From an uncultured Adlercreutzia sp. (GTDB lineage Bacteria; Actinomycetota; Coriobacteriia; Coriobacteriales; Eggerthellaceae): a stretch of DNA of 41,932 bases. Positions 15,429-24,538 of the stretch are shown piece by piece. The notes under the pieces are model-generated. The model was not told where the DNA came from. It made no database searches and saw only the letters and a program-made list of their open reading frames with translations. The position numbers and the translations under genes were made by a program. Position 1 is the first letter of the stretch. Every line of letters starts with the position of its first letter. The stretch lies in assembly GCA_910589165.1 (NCBI GenBank), contig CAJUSP010000019.1:1-41932 (forward strand). The letters run 5' to 3'.

Positions 15429-15453
15429 GTCGGAACGCGGGCAACAAGAGCAC

Positions 15454-16307
15454 TTAACGTTCTTGGCAGTAAGTGGCGTAGAATTTCGCGACGGTTTCTG
15501 TGATGTCATCGTCGAGGAAGGTTTCGGCTGTTTCCCAAATGTGGGGATCGATTCCGTAGAATGCCTCGGCGATGGCTCCTGCCATGTCGCCCATGGTGTC
15601 GGCGTCGCCGCCCAGCGATATCGCCAGCTTGACGGCTTCCTCGAATCCGGTCGACTCGAGAAACGCCACGATGGATTGGGGCACCGATCCCTGGCAGGTC
15701 ACATCGAAACTGTATTTGGGCCGGATCGCATCGAGCGGGATGGACGTGAAGCCCGGATAGAAGCTAGCGTCGACGAAGTTCGCGATGTCGCTCTTGGAAT
15801 GCCCGCTGCGCGCGAGAAAGACGCATGCAGCGATCGCCGGGCTCCCTTGATGCCCTCGGGGTGGTTGTGGGTGACGGCCGCTGTGGCCTTGGCCAGGTCA
15901 AGGGCCTCGTTGAGTGTCCGTGCGTACCATCCGACCGGCGAGACGCGCATGGCAGATCCGTTGCCGAAGCTGTTGTAGGGCTCGCGCTTGCGGTACTTGA
16001 GCCACTCGTATTGCCAATGTCCGAAGCCGACATGCAGGTGTCGGTTACCGAATGCGTGGAGCGAGTCAATCAGGATCTCTTCCAAGGGGGTCGTGCGACC
16101 CTCTGCCCGAAGAGCATCGTAGGCGAGGAGCGCATCGGCGACGGCCGCAGTCATAACGGTGTCGTCGGTGTACCGGCACGGCGCTGGATCCTCGCCGTTC
16201 TCACCGGGCGTGGAAAGATCCCGGCCGAACAAGTCGAAGTCAGTGCTCTTAAGAGGCTCAAACTCGAACCGACTCCCAGCGATATCCCCAATGATCGCGC
16301 CCTTCAC
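15454..16307 (-). pseudogene. ADP-ribosylglycohydrolase (DraG family), frameshifted
   Basis: Starts MKGAIIGDIAGSRFEF at ATG 16307, with the metal-site motif CRYTDDTVM and the downstream HPEGIKGA. After that codon, near 15837-15845, one base is missing (in all likelihood from a GCCCAGGCG-like stretch). The family sequence resumes in another frame as AIAACVFLARSGHSKSDIAN and runs on to LAISLGGDADTMGDMAGAIA, the second metal-binding motif, ending at 15454. Both halves are otherwise intact, so the break is recent or a sequence error. The intact enzyme would remove ADP-ribose from proteins or nucleic acid. Its ATG overlaps the hicB stop (16304-16307), making it the third gene of the hicAB operon. 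Confidence 0.85.
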
Positions 16308-16633
16308 AGCGCCGCCTCGATGGCGTCGGCGACGAATTGGTTGAGGGATTCGCGTCTTGCGGCGGCGGCCAAGGCTGCGGCTCGATGCAGCTCAGGGTTG
16401 ATGCGGACGTTGAACGAGCCCTTGTAGGATTTCTCGGGCTCCTTGCCCTTTTCGCGGCAGAAATCAAGGTAATCATCCACGGCCTCATGGAAGGCCTTTT
16501 CGACCTCATCGGCCCGATCTGCCTCGAAGTAGACTCCGTCGCGCATTCCCACGACCGATCCGCATAGCAGCTCGGCTTCGGCATCGAACTCGATTGTGGC
16601 GTAGTAGCCTTTGTACGACAAGACGTTGCTCAC
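16304..16633 (-). CDS. hicB: HicB family antitoxin
   Basis: 109 residues. The N-terminal part (YYATIEFDAEAELLCGSVVG, residues 10-29) is the partial RNase-H-like fold that binds HicA. The C-terminal GSFNVRINPELHRAAALAAA is a ribbon-helix-helix DNA-binding domain. It neutralises HicA and probably represses the operon. The start overlaps the hicA stop by four bases, and the stop overlaps the next gene. Confidence 0.93.
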   Translation of the reverse strand: MSNVLSYKGYYATIEFDAEAELLCGSVVGMRDGVYFEADRADEVEKAFHEAVDDYLDFCREKGKEPEKSYKGSFNVRINPELHRAAALAAAARRESLNQFVADAIEAAL

Positions 16634-16887
16634 AGCGTGTCCTCTCCACGTAGGAACCTGACGGCGGCCTTAACCGCGCCCCGGCTCATTTCGTTCGAGG
16701 GGTGAGGGGAATGCATGATGAGCATTCTCCCGTCCCGCTCTCGGTAAAAACGGACGCGAGAACCTGATGTTGCGCCTTTCTGGTCGAGTGCGAAACCGAG
16801 ATGTTCCATCACCCGAACGAAGTCGCGAAAATCGAAGGTGCTCGGCATCCTGAGCAAATTGTCCAGCATCTTTTCTGCACGTGTCAT
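16630..16887 (-). CDS. hicA: HicA family mRNA interferase toxin
   Basis: 85 residues with the small dsRBD-like HicA fold: DFVRVMEHLGFALDQKGATSG, then the catalytic region MLIMHSPHPSNEMSRGAVKAAV with its His. Known HicA proteins cut mRNA and are held inactive by HicB. Toxin-first order and 4-base overlap with hicB are typical. A strong promoter lies 25-53 bases upstream. Confidence 0.9.
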   Translation of the reverse strand: MTRAEKMLDNLLRMPSTFDFRDFVRVMEHLGFALDQKGATSGSRVRFYRERDGRMLIMHSPHPSNEMSRGAVKAAVRFLRGEDTL

Positions 16888-16911
16888 GAGCCCCTCGCAA
16901 TCTGCGACTGT

Positions 16912-16940
16912 ATTATAGTTGCATTTGTTTCTTTCGTCAA
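16912..16940 (-). promoter_or_regulatory. hicAB promoter
   Basis: Minus-strand TTGACG (16940-16935), 17-base spacer, TATAAT (16917-16912), about 25 bases before the hicA ATG. This is among the best sigma-70-type promoters in the window. The rest of 16888-17191 holds no gene. Confidence 0.85.
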
Positions 16941-16967
16941 TATTGAGGCCATTATATCAAACAAATG
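16922..16967. promoter_or_regulatory. Inverted repeat flanking the hicAB -35 box, likely operator
   Basis: CATTTGTTT (16922-16930) and AAACAAATG (16959-16967) are perfect inverted 9-mers on either side of the -35 box, spaced 28 bases. They are candidate HicB ribbon-helix-helix sites. Confidence 0.6.
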
Positions 16968-17191
16968 TTCTAATTGAAATCTCCTTTTGACTTTCCGGCT
17001 AAAGCGGCTTGTGAGGCTGATCGCTGCGGAAAACGGCGGTGTGCCTCTTCCGCACGCTGCTCCGCTCTGCGGAGGATCTGATGGAACAGGGATGTCTGCC
17101 ACAAAGGGAACGGGTGCTTGTGCCGTGAGATTCTATGGGCTAGGATTAGGGCCATTGTTGGGACTTGTTTCGCATGTGATGGGAGTCGGCT

Positions 17192-18181
17192 GTGGCTAAT
17201 CAGCCTAATCAGAAGCGTAAGTTGCTCTGTCTTGTCGATATTCTTCTGAAGAAGACCGATGCCGAGCGCGGGCTTTCCATGAACGAGATCCTAGGCGAGC
17301 TGGCGGTGCGGGGGATCGATGCGGAGCGCAAGTCGGTGGGGCGCGACTTCGAGGTGATGCGCGAGCACGGGATCGACGTGGTGTTCGACCCTTCCACCAA
17401 GCAGTGGCGCCTGGCCGCCCGCCCCTTCGAGCGCGAAGAGCTGGTCATGCTCGTCGATGCGGTGCAGAGCGCCCCGTTCCTCACCGAGCATATGGCCGTG
17501 AGCCTCATCGACAAGCTCAAGCGGTTCGCCTCCGAGGGCCAGGAGAAGCGGCTCGACCAGCGGTTCGACCTGGCCGACTACGTGAAGATGGACAACCCCG
17601 AGGTGTTCTGGAGCATCGATGCTATCCAGCAGGCCATGCACGAGGGCCGCAAGGTGCAGTTCTACTACTTCCACTACGACAGCTCTGGGCGCCGCGTGCT
17701 CAACCGCGACGGTCGCATGTACGCGGCAACGCCGCTGCGCTTGGTGTACGCCGACGGGCTCTACTACCTCCTCACCTACAACGACCACTACGGGAACATG
17801 ACGCCCTACCGTGTCGACCGCATGGTGGATGTGAGCGTGTCCGAGGAGCCCGCCACGCGCAACGAGGCCGTGGCCACCTGGCAGCTGGAGAACGAGATCC
17901 GCCTCTCCTTCGGCGTCTTCGGGGTGGGCTCGCTGGAGCCCGTGGTTCTCGAGGTCGACGAGCCCCGCGTGTCCGTGATGCTGGACAAGTTCGGAGGCGA
18001 CCTCGATCTGTACCCGATGGAGAACGGCCGCGCCAAGGTGTACGCCCGTGCGCCCCTGAGCCCCCAGTTCTTCGGTTGGCTCTTCCAAATGGGTACCTAC
18101 GTGAAGCTCCTGGGCTCGAAAAAAGCCGTCGCTATGTACAAGGACTACCTCCAAGAAGCCCTCGCCATGTACGAAGAGTAA
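17192..18181 (+). CDS. WYL-domain transcriptional regulator
   Basis: 329 residues from GTG 17192, with GGGAG six bases upstream. The N-terminus (1-70) is a winged helix-turn-helix (LSMNEILGELAVRGIDAERKSVGRD region), the middle is the WYL sensor domain (FYYFHYDSSGRRVLN, ATPLRLVYADGLYYLLTYN, YRVDRMVDV) and the C-terminus is the WCX extension. WYL proteins respond to nucleic-acid or nucleotide ligands and often control defence or DNA-damage genes. It is divergent from hicA and could act on the neighbouring island or on the genes downstream. No operator is identified. Confidence 0.92.
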   Translation: MANQPNQKRKLLCLVDILLKKTDAERGLSMNEILGELAVRGIDAERKSVGRDFEVMREHGIDVVFDPSTKQWRLAARPFEREELVMLVDAVQSAPFLTEHMAVSLIDKLKRFASEGQEKRLDQRFDLADYVKMDNPEVFWSIDAIQQAMHEGRKVQFYYFHYDSSGRRVLNRDGRMYAATPLRLVYADGLYYLLTYNDHYGNMTPYRVDRMVDVSVSEEPATRNEAVATWQLENEIRLSFGVFGVGSLEPVVLEVDEPRVSVMLDKFGGDLDLYPMENGRAKVYARAPLSPQFFGWLFQMGTYVKLLGSKKAVAMYKDYLQEALAMYEE

Positions 18182-18211
18182 CGAGCGAGCCTTGTTCCCT
18201 CGTTTATGTGT

Positions 18212-18279
18212 GTTGTCGCAGGTCACCTTCAGACGAGCCCCATTTGTGGGTCTCGATAGTTGTCGCAGGGGGCTAGAAT
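18212..18279 (+). promoter_or_regulatory. Possible promoter with two GTTGTCGCAGG direct repeats
   Basis: GTTGTCGCAGG occurs at 18212-18222 and 18259-18269 (47 bases apart), and a TAGAAT -10-like box sits at 18274-18279, 33 bases before the ATG of the next gene. There is no clear -35 box, so the repeats may bind an activator. Confidence 0.45.
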
Positions 18280-18311
18280 CCTTGTCGCTCTAATTGAAGA
18301 GGAGGTTACTC

Positions 18312-19997
18312 ATGAATCTGCGAGAGGGTCAGGGCTCTACGGTTGTTTATTCGGGCTTTAAGGACATCGACAAACTCATCGGGGGGTTTCATGGGGGCGA
18401 ACTGATCGTGATCGCTCGCGACCCGCGCGCTTGGCATGAGCGCATAGATGGGGCATGGGAACTCGCAACGGGCATCGCGACGCATGCCGTCCAGGAAGAT
18501 GTCGGGGTCGTTCTCTCTCCTCGTGTAAGTAATTCGGTCTGCTTGGACAATATGGCGGCCGTTATGGCTCGAATCGACAGAGGAGAAGTGTGGAAGATAC
18601 GTAACCCGGCTTCGATGAAAAAGACTGCTACCGTCGAAGCTGGAGGTGATCGCAGGAGAAGATCGGGGTTGCATGACGACAGTCACAAGATCGAAGAGTT
18701 CTGCGAGACCAGGGAAAACTTTGCAAAGCGCATCGGGTTCCTCGACGGCCACTGCGGAGTGGCTGAAGTGAGGGATGCCCTTGGAAGCTTCTCGGAATCT
18801 TCGCGCTCCATTCTTATCGTCGAGTGCATGTGGGATTACAAGCTCGGATGCGAACGGAGCAGCGAGGGCGGGCGAACGGCGGCCAACTTAAAGCGCATTG
18901 CTCAGGAACTGGACATTCCTGTCATAGCGGTATGCGATCTTTACACAGGGGTGGATATGCCGCCGGCGAGTTTCCTGGGGCGCCGATCGGGGTCCGATGA
19001 GGATCCCATAGGGGATTACATCGATATAGCCATGATTCTCGATTACTGCTCTTCTCGGGAGAATGCCTGCTATGACGATAGGCCTGACCTGGGGATGGCA
19101 GTGCTTGACGTAGTGAAAAACCGCGAGGGTTTCCTCTGTCAGCATATTCCTCTTGCGTACATTCCATCAGTGGGGAAGTTCATGGATCTATTCACGGAGG
19201 ATAATGGTGCAAGGCCCCACGAGATACCTTCTGTGAGATACGAGGGCATCGATACGGTGTTTAATCGGTGTGCGCTTGGTCTCGAAATGAGGGAAAAGCG
19301 ATTGGACGCCCATGGAGCAAATCTGGGATATAAATGTATCGCGGAGTGCGCGGGAAAGCTTGGGCCCGGCGAGGTAGCTCTCGTAGCAGGAGATTGGCGG
19401 AAAGCCTCGGATCTTGTTTTGTGCATGGGCCTTGATGCGGCAAAAAAGGGCACTATAGTCGGCGTTGCCGTTGGCGATAACTATGATGAAGCGGGTCTCA
19501 GGATCCTCGCCCGTGAGGCCCGCATTCCGGAGAGGCGTCTTTTGGAGGGGCAAATTACCGATGAGGATCGATCGGCTGTTGCGAAAGCGGCCAAAGCGCT
19601 TAAAGGAAGACGGTTCGGACTGCTTCGTTCTTGCGGGGGGCGCGGCACCATAGGCTGTTCAACGGTTCAGGTAAGCGATTCGGCAAATCGGTTCGCGGAA
19701 TGCAGGCCTTGGCCTTACTATGGCCCGAGGGCTCTTTTCATGGCGGCCCCTCTGTTCGTGGAGAGCACGGAAGATCCTTGTTGTTGGCCATCTCCGAACA
19801 TCAAGCTGGAGGAGTTGTCCACTCTTGTCGAGCATCTTCGCAGTTTGGGTGAGAAGAGGGGGTTCGGTATCGTGCTTGGCATCGAGGCTGAATGCCTTGT
19901 TGCCGAGGAGGCCGGAGGCACGAATCGCGAACGGTTCTGGGAATGGGCGGATGCGTCCGTTGATGTCGTGATCGGGGTGGACACATGGCTGGCATGA
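18312..19997 (+). CDS. Tandem degenerate DnaB-helicase-like protein
   Basis: 561 residues from ATG 18312, chosen because GAGGAGG lies six bases upstream; the ATG at 18294 lacks this. The first half follows the RecA-like domain of DnaB: SGFKDIDKLIGGFHGGELIV, later LKRIAQELDIPVIAVCDLYTG, then DYIDIAMILDY and VVKNREGFLCQHIPLAY. The P-loop position reads ARDPRAWHERID instead of GxGKT, and Walker B reads ILIVECMWDY. A second DnaB-like start follows: LGPGEVALVAGDWRKASDL, then RIPERRLLEGQITDEDRSA, again with no GKT. The DnaB N-terminal domain is absent. It should therefore not hydrolyse ATP in the usual way; a structural or regulatory role is likely. It overlaps the next gene by 13 bases. Confidence 0.75.
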   Translation: MNLREGQGSTVVYSGFKDIDKLIGGFHGGELIVIARDPRAWHERIDGAWELATGIATHAVQEDVGVVLSPRVSNSVCLDNMAAVMARIDRGEVWKIRNPASMKKTATVEAGGDRRRRSGLHDDSHKIEEFCETRENFAKRIGFLDGHCGVAEVRDALGSFSESSRSILIVECMWDYKLGCERSSEGGRTAANLKRIAQELDIPVIAVCDLYTGVDMPPASFLGRRSGSDEDPIGDYIDIAMILDYCSSRENACYDDRPDLGMAVLDVVKNREGFLCQHIPLAYIPSVGKFMDLFTEDNGARPHEIPSVRYEGIDTVFNRCALGLEMREKRLDAHGANLGYKCIAECAGKLGPGEVALVAGDWRKASDLVLCMGLDAAKKGTIVGVAVGDNYDEAGLRILAREARIPERRLLEGQITDEDRSAVAKAAKALKGRRFGLLRSCGGRGTIGCSTVQVSDSANRFAECRPWPYYGPRALFMAAPLFVESTEDPCCWPSPNIKLEELSTLVEHLRSLGEKRGFGIVLGIEAECLVAEEAGGTNRERFWEWADASVDVVIGVDTWLA

Positions 19998-20821
19998 GGG
20001 ACGACGCGCTGGAGCTGTCAACGCTGAGCATCGTTTTGCCGCCGTCGCGGATAGCGCAGAAGAGGCGTCTCGCTTACAACGACAGTATCGGCAACTTCAT
20101 CGAGTTCGTCGAATACGATCACGCTTCCATTCTCGATACACCCTTCGACAGCGTCTTTCGCCTGCGTGGATTATTGGCGAAGAAGCGAGCGAGTCTCTTT
20201 GCGATGACCGAAGAGCGCTTTCCCGATCCGGTGTTTCGCATGTTTGTCGCAGAGCAGTGGGGAAGGGCCATTGCCGAGCAGGGCTGGGGCGTGGTTACGG
20301 AGTTGCGGGTGCCGCGCAGCTTCCTGCGATTCGAGTCGTGGGGCCACGTAGCGCCCGGGGTCGTGCAGCCGATCCGCTCTCTCGAGGGCATCGAGTATCT
20401 GGCTAATCTGGAGGCGTTGGACTATTGCGATCAGCTGCTGGAAAGGGAGCCCGACCTTTCGTTTAACAGGCGGCTGAAAAAGGTGACGACCGAGGGGTTT
20501 GGGGATCGTCCCTTGCCGCGGGACTGCTTCCATATTGCTGGCGATGTCCCTGAGCTGTGGCAGACGCTGGAGCAGTGGTTCGAAATCGCACCATTTGACG
20601 CCGACGAGTCTGTTAGCTTGGAGGCTGAGGCATCGGTAGCCTATGAACTTGGGTTTGCGTCGGAAATGGATGGTCGATTAGGGGAGGAGGGACGCGCGAA
20701 GGCTCTTCACGATAGCTTGCTTAATGCGGCGGCGGAAGACGAGAGTCTTCAGCTCAGCGTGTATCTGCATATGCTGCATACCCTTTCCTACCTGCGGGAC
20801 AACGCCTTTGTGGCCGCCTGA
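19985..20821 (+). CDS. Unknown protein, partner of the DnaB-like gene
   Basis: 278 residues, family not recognised. No membrane segment, signal peptide or metal motif is seen. The composition is acidic in the C-terminal part (PFDADESVSLEAEASVAYEL). Two starts are possible, ATG 19985 and ATG 19994 (MRDDALELS), both inside the end of the DnaB-like gene; the overlap indicates coupled translation and probably joint function. It is followed by a 258-base gap (20822-21079) in which I see no gene or clear promoter. Confidence 0.75.
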   Translation: MAGMRDDALELSTLSIVLPPSRIAQKRRLAYNDSIGNFIEFVEYDHASILDTPFDSVFRLRGLLAKKRASLFAMTEERFPDPVFRMFVAEQWGRAIAEQGWGVVTELRVPRSFLRFESWGHVAPGVVQPIRSLEGIEYLANLEALDYCDQLLEREPDLSFNRRLKKVTTEGFGDRPLPRDCFHIAGDVPELWQTLEQWFEIAPFDADESVSLEAEASVAYELGFASEMDGRLGEEGRAKALHDSLLNAAAEDESLQLSVYLHMLHTLSYLRDNAFVAA

Positions 20822-21079
20822 TTGAGCGCCGCGCCATTTATGCCCGCTCCATTCCACGCAAAACCCATGGTTTGTTCGCACCTTCTTGGGCGGGCGGCTG
20901 GTATCATGGCGGGCGAGCAATTGACCGCATTCGAGAGGCTGGAAACGGGTCGCGTCGGGCAGGGCCGCAGGGCCCGGCCGCGCAGCGTTTTCGGCGAAGC
21001 ACAGCAGACATCCTGAGCGCGCAAAACCACCTTCAAACGCCCCCGCGCCTCGCCTTCTTCAGAAGAGGTTTAGCAACTT

Positions 21080-24000
21080 ATGGCATTCGTACACCTGCAC
21101 AACCATACGGAATACTCCCTGCTCGACGGGCTTACGCACATCAAGGACATGGTGCGTCGCGCCGCCGAGCTTGACATGCCGGCCGTCGCCGTCACCGACC
21201 ACGGCGTCATGTCCGGCATGGTGGAGCTCTCCGACGCCTGCGACGCCATCGAGAAGGAGACGGGCAAGCGCGTGAAGCCCATCTTCGGCTGCGAGGTGTA
21301 CTTCACGGTGGACGAGTCGCTGCGCAAGGACGTGAAGCCGAAGCTGTACCACCTGCTGCTGCTGGCGAAAACCAACGAGGGCTACCACAACCTGCTGAAG
21401 CTCGTCAGCGAGTCCCACGTGGACAACTTCTACTACAAGCCGCGCACCACCTTCTCGATGCTGCAGAAGTACGGCAAGGGCATCATCGGCTCGTCGGCCT
21501 GCATCGCCGGCGTCATCCCGAAGCTTCTGGACCAGAACCGCTTCGACGACGCGGTGGAGTGGGCCCGTAAATTCGCCAGCTGCTTCGAGCCCGGCGACTT
21601 CTACATTGAGCTACAGAACCAGGGCCTGCGCACCGACGCCGGCATGACCCAGGTGGAGCTTAACCATCAGCTGACCGCTGTGGCCAAGGCGGCGGGGCTG
21701 AAGACCATCGCCACCAACGACTTCCACTACCTGCTGAAGGAAGACGCCGAGGCCCAGGACATCATGCTGTGCATCGGCACGGGCTCCACGGTGAACCAGA
21801 CCAACCGCATGAAGTTCGAGAACGACCAGTTCTACATGAAGACCGAGGAGGAGATGCGCGCCGCCATGGCCGATTTCCCCGAGGCCTGCGACAACACCGT
21901 GGAAGTGGCCGCGAAGTGCGATGTCACGCTGGAGCGCGAGCCCATTCTGCCGAAGTTCCCCCTGCCTGAGGGCGAGACCGAGGAATCGTGGTTCCGCAAG
22001 CGCGTGCAGGAGGGCCTGGAGAAGCGCTACGGCGTGCCCGTGCCCGAGCGCGAGCAGAAGCAGGCCGACTACGAGATGGGCATCATCATCCAGCAGGGCT
22101 TCCCGGCCTACTTCCTTATCGTGCAGGAGTACATCGAGTGGGCGCGCTCCCAGGGCATCGGCGTGGGGCCGGGCCGCGGCTCGGCCGCCGGCGCCATCGT
22201 GGCCTACGCCATGGGCATCACCGACCTGGACCCCATGCCCAACGGCCTCATGTTCGAGCGCTTCCTGTCGCCCGAGCGCGTGGAGATGCCCGATATCGAC
22301 GTCGACTTCGAGCAGGGCCGCCGCGAAGAGGTCATCAACCACATCAAGGACGTCTACGGCGAAGACCACGTCTCCCAGGTGATCACCTTCGGCACGCTGC
22401 AGGCGAAGAACGCCGTGCGCGACTCGGCCCGCGTGCTCGACTACCCCTACGGCGTGGGCGACCGCATCTGCAAGATGATCGGCGACGAGCTGGGCATCAC
22501 CATCGACAAGGCCCTGGAAACCAACCCGGATCTGAAGAAGGCCTACGACACCGAAGAGGACGTCAAGCGCATCATCGACGCGGCGAAGTCCATCGAGGGC
22601 CACGTGCGCGGTGAGGGCGTGCATGCCTGCGCCACCATCATCTGCCGCGACCCCATGAGCGATCATGTGCCCATGAAGCGCGACACCAAGGGCGGCGGCA
22701 TCATCACCCAGTACGACGGCCACTACACGCCGGATTTGGGCCTGTTGAAGATGGACTTTCTGGGCCTGCGCACGCTGGACGTGCTCTCCATCGCCTGCAA
22801 GAACATCGAGAAGCGCTTCGGCACGAAGATCGTGCCCGAGGAGATTCCCACCGACGACGAGAAGGCCTTCCGCCTCATGCAGTCGGGCAACATGGACGGC
22901 CTGTTCCAGGTGGAGGGCTCGCTGTACGTGAGCCTGTTCAAGCGCCTGCCCCCCAAGCAGTTCTCCGATGTTGTGGCCTCCATCGCGCTGAACCGCCCGG
23001 GCCCGCTTGAGTCCGGCATGGTGGAGGACTACATCGCCGCCGCGAAGAACCCGGCCAACGTGCACTACTACGACGAGCGCCTGCGCCCGCTTCTGGAAGA
23101 GACCCACGGCACCATGGTCTACCAAGAGCAGATCATGCAGATCTCCATGGTGATGAGCGGCTTTTCCGCCGGCAAGTCCGACAAGCTGCGTAAGGCCATG
23201 GGCAAGAAGAAGCTCGACATCATGCGCCAGCTGCAGGCCGACTGGGATTCCGGTGCCGTGGAGAACGGCTACTCGCTGGAGGTGGCCCAGCAGATTTGGT
23301 CCGACGCCGAGAAGTTCGCGAAGTACGCGTTCAACAAGTCGCACTCGGCCGCCTACGCCATCCTGGTGATGCGCACGGCGTGGCTGAAGGCGCACTACCC
23401 GAACGACTTCATGGCCGCCGTGCTCACGAGCTACATGGGCAACACCGACCGGCTCATCCGCTACATCGCCAGCTGCAACAAGAACGGCACGCCGGTGCTG
23501 CCGCCGGACATCAACGCGTCGAACGCCGAGTTCACGCCGGTGGACGAGGGCATCCGCTTCGGGCTCGTGGGCGTGCGCGGCGTGGGCAAGAACGTGGCCG
23601 ACGAGATCATCGCCGAGCGCGAGGCCAACGGGCCCTTCACCTCGCTGCACGACTTCGTGAACCGGCTCGACGCCAAGTGCTACAACCGAAAGACGCTCGA
23701 GGCCCTCATCAAGGGCGGCGCCTTCGACTCCACCGGCTACACCCGCAAGCAGCTGATGTACTTCGTGGACGAGACGCCGCTGCTCGAGGGCGCGGCCAAG
23801 CGCCAGAAGGACCGCGACGCCGGCCAGGTGTCTATGTTCGACATGTTCGCCGACGACGCCGATTCCGGCTTCCAGGAGGACGTGCCCGCCCCCGATGGCG
23901 TGGAGTGGGACAAGAAGACCAAGCTCGCCTTCGAGAAGGAGATCATGAAGATCTACGTGAGCGAGCACCCGCTGGCACCGTACGAGGGCACCATCGCACG

Positions 24001-24538
24001 CATGACGAAGTACACCATGGGCGAGCTGTCCGAGCGCACCAAGGAGATCCGCAACGGCGTGTTCGTGGGCATGATCTCGAACGTGGTGGTGAAGATGACC
24101 AAGGCCCAGAAGAAGTACGCCACCTTCACGTTGGAGGACACGACGGGCTCGGTGGAGTGCATCTGCTTCAAGTACGAGGAGAACGCCGACGTCATCCAAG
24201 AAGATGTTATCGCGAAGGTGAAGGGCAAGTTCGAGAGCGGCGACCGCGGCAACCAGATCATGGCCTTCGAGTTGGACGCGCTGGAGCTGTCCGAGGCCGA
24301 CGCGCGCCCGAGCCACTTGGAGCTGAAGGTGGCCTCGCGGGCCTTCGACCAGAATCGGTCGGCGCATTTGAACCGCATCCTGCGGTCCTACCCGGGCCGC
24401 GACGGAGTGGTGCTGCTGGTGCAGCAGGCCGACGGCCGCAAGTTCCGCGCCGAGCTGCCCGTGTCGGTGGACGCTCAGTCCCCGGTGCTGAAGTCCGAGA
24501 TTCTGGGGCTTTTCGGAAACGAGGCCATGATTGCCTAG
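21080..24538 (+). CDS. dnaE: DNA polymerase III alpha subunit
   Basis: Main replicative polymerase, 1152 residues. The PHP domain opens the protein (FVHLHNHTEYSLLDGLTHIK, then VAVTDHGVMSG). The C-family palm has GVGPGRGSAAGAIVAYAMG and the catalytic MPDIDVDFE (about residues 410-418), then KNRNG-like and NRPGPLESGMV motifs and the HhH region FGLVGVRGVGKNVADEI. An OB domain near the end reads ATFTLEDTTGSVECICF. Length matches DnaE1. ATG 21080 follows an AGAAGAGG stretch. truA starts within its last codons. Confidence 0.97.
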   Translation: MAFVHLHNHTEYSLLDGLTHIKDMVRRAAELDMPAVAVTDHGVMSGMVELSDACDAIEKETGKRVKPIFGCEVYFTVDESLRKDVKPKLYHLLLLAKTNEGYHNLLKLVSESHVDNFYYKPRTTFSMLQKYGKGIIGSSACIAGVIPKLLDQNRFDDAVEWARKFASCFEPGDFYIELQNQGLRTDAGMTQVELNHQLTAVAKAAGLKTIATNDFHYLLKEDAEAQDIMLCIGTGSTVNQTNRMKFENDQFYMKTEEEMRAAMADFPEACDNTVEVAAKCDVTLEREPILPKFPLPEGETEESWFRKRVQEGLEKRYGVPVPEREQKQADYEMGIIIQQGFPAYFLIVQEYIEWARSQGIGVGPGRGSAAGAIVAYAMGITDLDPMPNGLMFERFLSPERVEMPDIDVDFEQGRREEVINHIKDVYGEDHVSQVITFGTLQAKNAVRDSARVLDYPYGVGDRICKMIGDELGITIDKALETNPDLKKAYDTEEDVKRIIDAAKSIEGHVRGEGVHACATIICRDPMSDHVPMKRDTKGGGIITQYDGHYTPDLGLLKMDFLGLRTLDVLSIACKNIEKRFGTKIVPEEIPTDDEKAFRLMQSGNMDGLFQVEGSLYVSLFKRLPPKQFSDVVASIALNRPGPLESGMVEDYIAAAKNPANVHYYDERLRPLLEETHGTMVYQEQIMQISMVMSGFSAGKSDKLRKAMGKKKLDIMRQLQADWDSGAVENGYSLEVAQQIWSDAEKFAKYAFNKSHSAAYAILVMRTAWLKAHYPNDFMAAVLTSYMGNTDRLIRYIASCNKNGTPVLPPDINASNAEFTPVDEGIRFGLVGVRGVGKNVADEIIAEREANGPFTSLHDFVNRLDAKCYNRKTLEALIKGGAFDSTGYTRKQLMYFVDETPLLEGAAKRQKDRDAGQVSMFDMFADDADSGFQEDVPAPDGVEWDKKTKLAFEKEIMKIYVSEHPLAPYEGTIARMTKYTMGELSERTKEIRNGVFVGMISNVVVKMTKAQKKYATFTLEDTTGSVECICFKYEENADVIQEDVIAKVKGKFESGDRGNQIMAFELDALELSEADARPSHLELKVASRAFDQNRSAHLNRILRSYPGRDGVVLLVQQADGRKFRAELPVSVDAQSPVLKSEILGLFGNEAMIA

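Noticed and set aside
20822..21079. tRNA or small RNA gene before dnaE
   Set aside because: No cloverleaf, no CCA-type end and no convincing promoter-terminator pair seen by eye.
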